A stretch of DNA of 64,000 bases from positions 11,966,501 through 12,030,500 of the forward strand of contig CM028897.1 of the NCBI GenBank assembly GCA_016801885.1, read 5' to 3'. Below the pieces are notes generated by a model, which ran no database searches, was not told the origin of the DNA, and saw only the letters and a list, made by a program, of their open reading frames with translations. Positions 55,701 through 64,000 of the stretch are shown piece by piece. Origin of the DNA: Toxotes chatareus (taxonomy: Eukaryota; Chordata; Actinopteri; Toxotidae). A program made the translations under genes and the position numbers. Position 1 is the stretch's first letter. Each line of letters starts with the position of its first letter.

Positions 55701-58700
55701 TTGACTTTTTTTGTCTAAAAAAACGCCATACTATACTATGGCGTTTTTATGACATTTTGAGGCGAAAATATTTTTTGACATTTTTTTTGTTCAAAAAAAC
55801 GCCATACTATACTATGACGTTTTTTATGACATTTTGAGGTCGAAATTTTTTTGACTTTTTTTTTGCCCGAAAAAAAACGCCATACTATATACTATGGCGT
55901 TTTTTATGACATTTTGAGGCCGAAAAAAATTTTTGACTTTTTTTGCCTGAAAAAAATGCCATACTATACTATGACGTTTTTTATGACATTTTGAGGCCGA
56001 AAAAAAATTTTGACTTTTTGTTCCGAAAAAACGCCATACTATACTATGGCGACGTTTTTTATGACATTTTGAGGCCGAAAAAAATTTTTGACTTTTTTGC
56101 CGAAAAAAACGCCATACTATACTATACGTTTTTTTATTTTTTGATGACATTTTGATTTTTTTGCCGAAAAAATTTTTGACGTTTTTTGACATTTTTTTGA
56201 CTTTTTTTGTTCGAAAAAACTACTATACGTTTTTTATGACATTTTGATACTATAAATTTTGACTTTTTTTTCCGATTTTGACATTTTGAGGCGTTTTTTT
56301 ATGAAATTTTTGTCAAAAAATTTTGACTTTTTTTTCGAAAAAAACGCGCCATACTATACTATGACGTTTTTTTTATGACATTTTGAGGCGAAAAAAATTT
56401 TTGACTTTTTTGTCCGATTTTGACCATACTATACTATGACGTTTTTTATGACATTTTGAGGCCGAAAAAATTTTTGACTTTTTTTGCCAAAAAAAAACGC
56501 CATACTATACTATGACGTTTTTTATGACATTTTGAGGCCGAAAATTTTTTTGACTTTTTTTGCCCGAAAAAAAGCCATACTATATTATGACGTTTTTCAT
56601 GACATTTTGAGGCCGAAAAAAATTTTAACTTTTTTTGCCCGAAAAAAACGGCATACTATACTATGACGTTTTTTATGACATTTTGAGGCCGAAAATTTTT
56701 TTGACTTTTTTTGTCCGATTTTGACGCCATACTATACTATGACGGTTTTTATGACATTTTGAGGCCGAAAAAAATGTTGACTTTTTTTGCCCGAAAAAAA
56801 CGCCATACTATACTATGGCGTGTTTTATGACATTTTGAGGCCGAAAATTTGTTTGACTTTTTTTGCCCGAAAAAAACGCCTTACTATACTATGACGTTTT
56901 TTATGACATTTAGAGGCCGAAATTTTTTTTGACTTTTTTTGCCCGAAAAAAACGCCATACTATACTATGATGTTTTTTATGACATTTTGAGGCCGAAAAT
57001 TTTTTTGACTTTTTTTGCCTGAAAAAAATGCCATACTATACTATGACGTTTTTCATGACATTTTGAGGCCGAAAATAATTTTAACTTTTTTTGCCCGAAA
57101 AAAACGCCATACTATACTATGACGTTTTTTATGACATTTTGAGGCCGAAAATTTTTTTGACTTTTTTTGCCCGAAAAAAACGCCATACTATACTATGGCG
57201 TTTTTTAATGACATTTTGAGGCCGAAAATTTGTTTGACTTTTTTTGCCCGAAAAAAACGCCATACTATACTATGACGTTTTTTATGACATTTTGAGGCCG
57301 AAAAAATGTTTGACTGTTTTTGCCCGAAAAAAACGCCATACTATACTATGACGTTTTTCATGACATTTTGAGGCCGAAAAAAATTTTGACTTTTTTTGTC
57401 CGATTTTGACACCTTATTATACTATGACGTTTTTATGACATTTTGAGGCCGAAAAAATTTTTGACTTTTTTTGCCGGAAAAAACGCCATACTATACTATG
57501 ACGTTTTTTATGACATTTTGAGGCCGAAATTTTTTTTGACTTTTTTTGTCCGATTTTGACACCTTAATATACTATGACATTTTTTATGACATTTTGAGGC
57601 CGAAAAAAATTTCGACTTTTTTTGTCCAATTTTGACACCTTATTATACTATGACGTTTTTTATGACATTTTGAGGCCGAAAAAAATGTTGACTTTTTTTG
57701 CCCGAAAAAAACGCCATACTATTCTATGACGTTTTTTTATGACATTTTGAGGTCGAAAAAATTTTTGACTTTTTTTGCTGGAAAAAACGCCATACTATTC
57801 TATGATGTTCTTTATGACATTTTGAAGCCGAAAAAATTTTGACTGTTTTTGTCCAATTTTGAGGCCTTACTATAATATGACGTTATTTAATAACATTATG
57901 AGGTCTAAAAAAATTTTGACTGATTTTGCCCAATTTTGACGCCTTACTATACTATGACGTTTTTTATGACATTTTGAGGCCGAAAAATTTTTTGACTTTT
58001 TTTGCCCGAAAAAAACGGCATACTATACTATGACGTTTTTTATGACATTTTGAGGTCGAAAAAATTTTTGAATTTTTTCGGCCGATTTTTGACGCCTTAC
58101 TATAGTATGATGTTTTTTATGACATTTTGAGGCCGAAAAAATTTTTGACCTTTTTTTCCCGAAAAAAACCCCATACTATACTATGACGTTTTTTATTACA
58201 TTTTAAGGCCGAAATTTTTTTTGACTTTGTTTGTTAGAAAAAACGGCATACTATACTATGACATTTTTTATGACATTTTGAGGCCGAAAAGAATTTTGAC
58301 TTTTTTTTGCCCGAAAAAAACGCCATACTATACTATGACGTTTTTTATGACATTTTGAGGCCGAAAATTTTTTTGACTTTTTTTGCCCGAAAAAAACGGC
58401 ATACTATACTATGACGTTTTTTATGACATTTTGAGGTCTAAAAAAATTTTGACTTTTTTTGTCCGTTTTTGACGCCTTACTATACTATGACGGTTTTTAT
58501 GACATTATGAGGTCGAAAAAAATTTTGACTTTTTTTGGCCGATTTTGACTCCTTACTATAGTATGACGTTTTTTATGACATTTTGAGGCCGAAAATTTTT
58601 TTGACTTTTTTTGCCCGAAAAAAACGCCATACTATACTATGACGTTTTTTATGACATTTTGAGGTCTAAAAAAATTTTGACTTTTTTTGTCCGTTTTTGA

Positions 58701-59286
58701 CGCCTTACTATACTATGACGGTTTTTATGACATTTTGAGGTCGAAAAAAATTTTGACTTTTTTTGGCCGATTTTGACTCCTTACTATAGTATGACGTTTT
58801 TTATGACATTTTGAGGCCGAAATTTTTTTTGACTTTTTTTGCCCGAAAAAAACGCCATACTATACTATGACGTTTTTTATGACATTTTGAGGTCTAAAAA
58901 AATTTTGACTTTTTTTTTGCCTGAAAAAAACGCCATACTATACTATGACGTTTTTTATGACATTTTGAGGCCGAAAATTTTTTTGACTTTTTTTGCCCGA
59001 AAAAACGGCATACTATACTATGACGTTTTTTATGACATTTTAAGGTCGAAAAAATTTTTGAATTTTTTTGGCCGATTTTGACGCCTTACTATACTATGAT
59101 GTTTTTTATGACATTTTGAGGCCGAAAAAATTTTGACTTTTTTTGCCCGAAATAAAAGCCATACTATACTGTGACGTTTTTTATGACATTTTGAGGTCAA
59201 AAAATTTTTTGACTTTTTTTGTCTAAATTTGACGCCTTACTATACTATGACGTTTTTATGACATTTTGACGCCGAAAAAATTTTGA
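52761..59286 (+). repeat. Array block D: return to TATGACG / GAGGCCG units
   Basis: TATGACG units reappear mixed with core types from about 52.8 kb and dominate after about 53.8 kb. From about 56.4 kb homopolymers are regular again, as in block A. Near 58.4-58.9 kb units alternate in a three-unit pattern of exactly 228 bp. Confidence 0.75.
58433..59100 (+). repeat. 228-bp higher-order repeat (three units)
   Basis: The marker GAGGTCTAAAAAAATTTTGA occurs at 58433, 58661 and 58889, exactly 228 bases (3 x 76) apart. The first two copies share the further order CCGTTTTTGACGCC, GACGGTTTTTATGAC, GATTTTGACTCC and CTATAGTATGACG. The third copy departs after its first unit. Confidence 0.8.
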
Positions 59287-59465
59287 CTTTTTTTGGCCGA
59301 TTTTGACCTCAAAAAACATCATAGTATAGTAAGGCGTCAAAATCGGCCAAAAAAAGTTCTACTTTAGAAAGGCCTCAAAATGTCATAAAAAATAGTCATA
59401 TTTCAGAAAGGCCTCAAAATGTCATAAAAAACTTCATAGTATAGTAAGGCCTCAAAATCGGCCAT
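59287..59465 (-). repeat. Inverted satellite units closing the array
   Basis: Orientation flips here: CATAGTATAGTAAGG, CAAAATGTCATAAAAAA and GTCAAAATCGGCC are the reverse complement of the array unit. Arms 59287-59307 and 59336-59356 form a perfect 21-bp inverted repeat around a 28-base spacer. Two degenerate inverted units follow, sharing AGAAAGGCCTCAAAATGTCA. Confidence 0.85.
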
Positions 59466-59495
59466 AATAATAATAATATTTTTTCAGATACAATA

Positions 59496-59525
59496 GGGCC
59501 TCGCACGAATTTCGTGCTCGGGCCC
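59496..59525. repeat. GC-rich hairpin at the outer edge of the array
   Basis: GGGCC and GGCCC flank an inner GCACGAA/TTCGTGC stem with a short internal mismatch. It follows an (AAT)n run at about 59465-59478 and stands out from the AT-rich surroundings. It may mark the end of a mobile element that carries the satellite. It is not followed by the CTRR expected of a Helitron end. Confidence 0.5.
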
Positions 59526-59526
59526 C

Positions 59527-60140
59527 AATAAACTTGTTGATATCAGACCAGAAGTTTCTGTGTAGTTGCAGAACCAAACTTAGTGGAGCACGGTCTCTGA
59601 GCATTCATCACAGAAAGAACAGCAGGTGGTATGTCTTTTTAGTCTCTGGAGGTAGTATTTTGCTTCTGGATAGTATTTGTGGAACAACTTGAAAGATCAC
59701 GTTACTGGTTAATCGACATTTAAGAGGTCAAGCATACTCCTTATACAAATCCATTCCAATGGTTTAATAATGGCGTCTTTCTGAAACAAAGCTTTTATAT
59801 CTTTCTTTTGTTATTATTCTGATAATCAAAGGGTTCATGAAAACACTCGGTGTCTGTAACGTTTAGACCCGGAACCGACATTAGAAAATTCGTGTTACTG
59901 TCGGACACATATTTTAAAAGGTTCACTGTGGGCATGCGCAGTCGGTACACAACTAAGAAGGGAGATACCCTTTGTACTAGTACTGTGGTTTATGCGTGTT
60001 TACTTATTTTATATCAACCGTAGCTCACAACCTCAATAACACCTACCTACCAACAAAGCACAGCTAAACAAAAAAAACACACCTCCCTGTTTTCTGCCAT
60101 TTTAGCCGGCTGCTAGCTTCCTCCGTGCAGCAGTGGGATC
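59527..60140 (+). promoter_or_regulatory. C17orf75 upstream region, 5' UTR and putative promoter
   Basis: No coding sequence. GGCATGCGCAG at 59931-59941 matches the NRF1 site core, a hallmark of TATA-less vertebrate housekeeping promoters. It lies 200 bases upstream of the start codon. CpGs cluster between about 59860 and 60130. The transcription start is not marked by any motif I can assign. Confidence 0.45.
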
Positions 60141-63100
60141 ATGTTTACCTCCCAGACCTCGTCCTTCCAGGATTCAATTGACGTGGAAGAGAGAGATGAC
60201 TTTGACAGCGAAGAAATTGCAGGATACAGCCAGAAAATTCAGCTGAACTGCTATTACACCATCTATCTTTATCAAGGAACAAGGTAAATGTCGTGATGGG
60301 GAATTTTGCACACAGCGTCACTTTCACAGTGGGACGTTTTTATTTTTATTTCGAAATATTTATATTTATTGTTGGATTATTTAATGTTTTTCACAGTGGC
60401 TACGTCTTATTCTACAGGACATCACACAAATGTTTTCTTCCCTGATTGCACTCAGAACACTGGTGTGTAAAGAGTGTTGTGTTTTGTTTTTTTCCACTGT
60501 ATGAATTATTACCACAGTCTACGACTCTTACCCTGAAGCAGTCTTTATTTGATATAGTCACCAGTTCCTGAAACTTCTGACCATGATTCTCACGAAGGTA
60601 AAACCAGACTTGTCCATTAAACTAACCAGGTGATGAGTGAACTGTCAATTGTCTTAGATCTGAGGCTTCTGGGGAAAATGTGGCTTGGAACCAGAGAAGA
60701 GCAGACTCCACAACGAGTCAGGATGACTTTAGGTAACAAAGGAGCCATCCACCTACCATCTCCTTGCTTTCACTGGTCGTTTCTCTCAGGCTTTATCTGT
60801 TGTGCATTGGTGTATCCACGGGCTGCCCCCGGAAATCCAACCAACATGGAATCAATTTTGTTTTCATTTGTGATTTTGTTCTGATTGGTCATTGCTGTGC
60901 TGCTGAGTTACATTGCCTTTAGGTCTCTCCCATTCTCAGTCAAATGAAGTTGACAAAAAGTGAATGAAATTCCTTTGAATGTGTGGGTAAAGTGTTGAAG
61001 AACAGTGGCTAAATGCATCCTATTAGTGACTATACGTTTTTGACACCCAGGGGGGAAAGGCACAGTTACAGCTATGTGACTCAGTTATGTGTTGTGTTGG
61101 ATGTGGCTTATGGTCATCTGCTTTCTCCATCTCCTCTCCATTGACTTGAGTGGCTTCCAAATTTCTCATCGCCTTCACCAGCTGCTCCTATCCACACTGA
61201 CTCTCTGCCTTGCCCACAGCCTGACACTAATTGACAGCAGCCTGCCATCAGAGGCTGAACCTGAGCTGCGGACCTACATTTCAAGGAGGCTGAGCAAAGG
61301 AGCCTTGCTTGGAGGGATGGGCAACATCGCCACTGTGGAACTCAGGTAATCATTTGACATTTTGCATAACAACTTTTTGAATTAGTAACACTCAATACTT
61401 TTTTGTACATAGGTATACAAAATAAGTGAGCTGATGAACACAAGTGTGATCATAATTTACTCTTTCCAGTATCCCAGAGGAGGCGGTCGGCTGCTACTGC
61501 TGTCTCCTGGAGCAGGAAAGATCTCCTGAACAACCTGATGCTGATGGCAATGGATATGTCATCTGCTTTATGGGTGGCTCTGAAAAAGGACTGAACTTAT
61601 ATCCTTTGCATAATGATGTTAACCTAAGTTAAAAATATCATCCAAGGTCTTCCAGCTTTAATATTGTACACGATCCCTGTCATTACAAAATGTTCTTTCC
61701 TGCATTGTTATAGTGCTTCTACATCATTATATCTTTGCACAGAGAAGAAGCTAATAGCTCCAATTCCTTGACCCGACACACATTTAGATTAGAGCTTGAT
61801 AAATACGTCCAAGGCCTGCATAGCAGCCTGCAAACCCCAGAGGTATGAGAATATGATAACAGTGTAATGGAGTTATACATTTGTCATTAAGTTAGTAATG
61901 CAAGATTTATTTGTCCCTCTGTGGGTGTGTCAGCTGCAAAACCTCGAGACGGAGGTGCGTCCCTATCTGAGCCGGTGGTACGAGGAGTCTGTGATGCACA
62001 TTTACCGAGTGGTGCAGCTGGTCCAGAGCAACATCAGCTTCTTGCTGCACGCTGTAAGTCATTTTTTCACCATTAGTGTATAAATCAATAACTGAATAGT
62101 GCTTTTCATATCATTTCACCTCAAGGGTATCCTATCATAACCACGGCCATAAACCCCCCCCTTATAGCAGCTCATTTAGAGACCTTTTCAAAACAATTTT
62201 GTATGTTGACTTTGAATTACTTTAAGTCCTCTGTATAGGAATAATCATTCTGTTGAGGGATGTTGCTTGGTAAAAAAAAAAAAAAAAAAAAAAAATGTTA
62301 TTTGAAAAAAAGCTAAAATCATGTAAGAAGTGAAAAAAATCACTTTAACGGAGCAGTTAACCCAAAAACAAACAATAAATTATTTTCCCAGAAATGTTCA
62401 GTGTGATTCGCCATAGTTTGGACTTGGGTTTACATTGGTTTATTTTGTTATCACTTTAATTCTGCTTGTATGGAAATATACATTTTCTCCAGAAGAATCA
62501 TTTCAGCTGATTCTGTATACAGGCTCTGAGTCACACACATGTAGAGGTCATCAGTTCAGACGAGAGGACAAAGGCTGACGTATCCAGGTGAGTCAGGTGA
62601 CAACACCTGTATCTACACCACAATATCTTTAAATCCTAAGCAGCAAGTGTATTTCCATGTAGAATAGTATAACAAGCATCTGTTTGTTAGCTGTTATGTT
62701 TGTCGTACTCTGTACCAGGTTCATTAAAGCAGCCAGTTTGCAGGGTCTATCCCAGCAAGACACCACAACAGCTTCTCTATGTAAGGCTATCTCAGAGGAC
62801 ACACAGTCTGACCTGGTTATAGACTGCTCCACCAGTCAACCCACACTCTCTAACACTGGTAAGACATGCACTTGATGGTGAAAAATCATTTGCTTCTCTG
62901 TTCTGTCTAACTCTTAAGAGTCTAATAAAGGTGTTTTCTGCCCCCAGTCAGCAATCGCTTCTGTGATGACTGGATTCAGGCATTTCTAAACGCTGCAGAG
63001 CGTTGTAATCCCTTCCTGCTCAGACAGATTCTGGAGAACTTCAAACTTAAGGTGGGAAAATATACACATAGGCACACTATAGCAGGGTTTTTCAAACTTT

Positions 63101-63844
63101 TTTGAAGGACTGCAATAATAGTTGTTTTCATGATCAATTACTACGCCAGTTATTTTTGCAATTGTTTTGTTCATAAAATAGTATAAAAGGGAAAAATGTC
63201 AATTAGAATTTCCTGGAGCCCACAGCGACATCTTCAAATACCTTGTTCCATCTGAAACATCAACCCAAAACCCAAAGAGGTTCAGTTTACCATCACATAT
63301 GTCAAAGAAAAGCTGAGAAATGACTGAGAAATGTTCTTTATTAACAATGTTCAGAACAGTAATTCTCTGTGGATTGACCAATCAATTAAAGGACTGATCA
63401 TTTCAGTTCTACTTTTTGTGGCATAACTGCAACATCCACAGTTATAATCCTAAAAAAAAGGGGGAAAAAAGAGAAAAAATGATCCCTCTTGCCCACAAGA
63501 TTGAGACAGCTCGACAGCTCTCACTTCCTCTTGGTAGAACAAAGTATAACCATTTTTTTTTACTCTCCTGTCTTTCTTTCATCCTTTTTTCTTAACTTGT
63601 TACTTTCTTTATATCAACCCCCCCGCAGGCCATTCAGGACATGAACAGTCTGAAGCGCTTTGTGCGGCAGGCAGAGATGAGTCACTACGCCTTGTTTCGA
63701 TGCTGTCAGTTCCTGCAGGGCTGCGGAAATGGGGATGTGTTGCTGCAGAATGCCAGGGCTGAGCACAGCGACCTGCCTGAAGCCTGCAGCATCATCACTG
63801 TCCTGGAGGAGTTCCTCAAGGAACAGTCCCAAGCCCAGGCCTGA
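60141..63844 (+). CDS. C17orf75: C17orf75 / protein NJMU-R1 homologue, nine coding exons
   Basis: Exons: 60141-60283, 61220-61345, 61470-61598, 61782-61842, 61934-62053, 62523-62587, 62719-62858, 62948-63051, 63629-63844. All phases agree; 1104 nt give 367 residues (human 396). C17orf75 is the third subunit of the WDR11-FAM91A1 complex, which acts at the trans-Golgi in capture of AP-1-derived vesicles. The protein is soluble, with an acidic start (SIDVEERDDFDSEE) and no signal peptide or membrane segment. Conserved landmarks are LTLIDSSLPSE, ISRRLSKGALLGGMGNIATV, FRLELDKYVQGL, YLSRWYEESVMHIYRVVQLV and the C-terminal FVRQAEMSHYALFRC. Intron 3 is AT-AC; the other introns are GT-AG. Intron 1 (936 bp) and intron 8 (577 bp) hold nothing recognisable. 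No poly(A) signal appears before the window ends. Assignment rests on remembered family sequence plus the znf207 neighbour. Confidence 0.92.
61599..61781 (+). other. U12-type AT-AC intron of C17orf75
   Basis: The intron begins ATATCCTTT (61599-61607), the exact U12 AT-AC donor consensus. It ends in AC at 61780-61781. TTCCTTGAC at 61764-61772 matches the U12 branch site, with the branch A at 61771, ten bases before the splice point. Splicing here joins AAC TT to A TTT AGA and keeps the frame into FRLELDK. No GT-AG choice does this as well. Confidence 0.93.
62272..62295 (+). repeat. 24-base A tract in intron 5
   Basis: Uninterrupted A run. No adjoining retroelement body or target-site duplication was recognised. 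Confidence 0.7.
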
Positions 63845-64000
63845 TTCCAACTTAAAAATCAGTTGTATATTTGGCGGTAAGACAGACGGCTCTACCAGCC
63901 ACAAATCAGATAACGAAGTATCATTCTAAACCAAGCACTACATCCCATTTTAAACATCAGACTGCCAGATAAAATTTGGCAATGGGAAAATTTTTAATTT
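63845..64000 (+). other. 3' UTR start of C17orf75
   Basis: Non-coding sequence after the TGA at 63842-63844. There is no AATAAA up to the window end, so the UTR continues outside. Confidence 0.6.

Larger units (their letters stand above)
10869..59286 (+). repeat. 48-kb satellite array, unit about 76 bp
   Basis: A single unit type repeats head-to-tail across the whole interval. In order, the unit holds CGCCATACTATACTATGACG, a T-run with ATGACATTTTGAGG, CCGAAAAAATTTTTGAC, a T-run, and CCCG with an A-run. A typical unit counted by hand is 76 bp, 24 of them G or C, with four CpGs. At 73-76 bp per unit the span implies about 640-660 units, allowing for broken ones. The orientation is constant throughout. 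There is no gene inside; the many short ORFs are read-throughs of the repeat. The name of this satellite family is not known to me. Confidence 0.97.

Noticed and set aside
55824..56192. 122-codon minus-strand ORF of KCHKKRHSIVWRFF-type repeats
   Set aside because: Same cause: the A-rich complement of the satellite reads as lysine-rich peptide. The longest such ORFs are scattered and not conserved in position.
10869..59286. CRISPR array
   Set aside because: There are no unique spacers: the whole unit is repetitive, the period is about 76 bp, and the context is a vertebrate chromosome.
10869..59286. Centromere
   Set aside because: Array size and unit length could fit, but the array is flanked within 3 kb by ordinary genes, and nothing in sequence alone marks a centromere.
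59466..59530. Helitron 3' end
   Set aside because: There is a terminal-type hairpin, but no CTRR follows it and no matching 5' TC end was found on the left.
60630..60884. 84-codon ORF in C17orf75 intron 1
   Set aside because: The splice sites of exons 1 and 2 skip it in frame, and its translation resembles nothing in the family.

Overview
The window looks like a teleost fish chromosome. It has compact, intron-containing vertebrate genes with short introns and AT-rich intergenic DNA. Two orthologues can be named exon by exon: znf207 (BuGZ) and the C17orf75/NJMU-R1 homologue. A samd9l-type gene end is also present. The species cannot be read from the sequence.

Layout. (1) 2-1258, plus strand: the 3' end of a SAMD9/SAMD9L-like coding exon, with a poly(A) signal at 1310. 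(2) 4759-8699, minus strand: znf207, ten coding exons that splice to a predicted 441-residue protein. Its probable 3' UTR carries two copies of a folded RNA element (3663-3729 and 4290-4347). (3) 8700-10868: znf207 upstream region and intergenic DNA with a perfect 22-bp palindrome, a 65-bp direct repeat and a tRNA-like fragment. (4) About 10869-59286: one uninterrupted satellite array of about 48 kb. It has a unit of about 76 bp, an estimated 600-650 copies and a single orientation. It ends in a short block of inverted units (59287-59465) and a GC-rich hairpin (59496-59525). (5) 60141-63844, plus strand: C17orf75 homologue, nine coding exons giving 367 residues, including an AT-AC (U12-type) intron.

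How the parts relate. In human, ZNF207 and C17orf75 are head-to-head neighbours. Here the same divergent pair is kept, but about 51 kb separates the two start codons, nearly all of it satellite. The array is AT-rich (about 32% GC in a typical unit), yet each unit carries about four CpGs. These stay in place while the neighbouring bases change between subfamilies. Subfamilies are arranged roughly concentrically: TATGACG-type units at both ends, and TATGGCG/TATAGCG-type units in a 30-kb core. The core is also much more irregular, which may be biology or a long-read consensus problem.

The most unusual items are the satellite inside a conserved divergent gene pair, its CpG retention and mirrored edges, and the twin three-arm RNA folds in the znf207 3' UTR. 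All copy numbers are estimates by eye; no alignment or database search was run.
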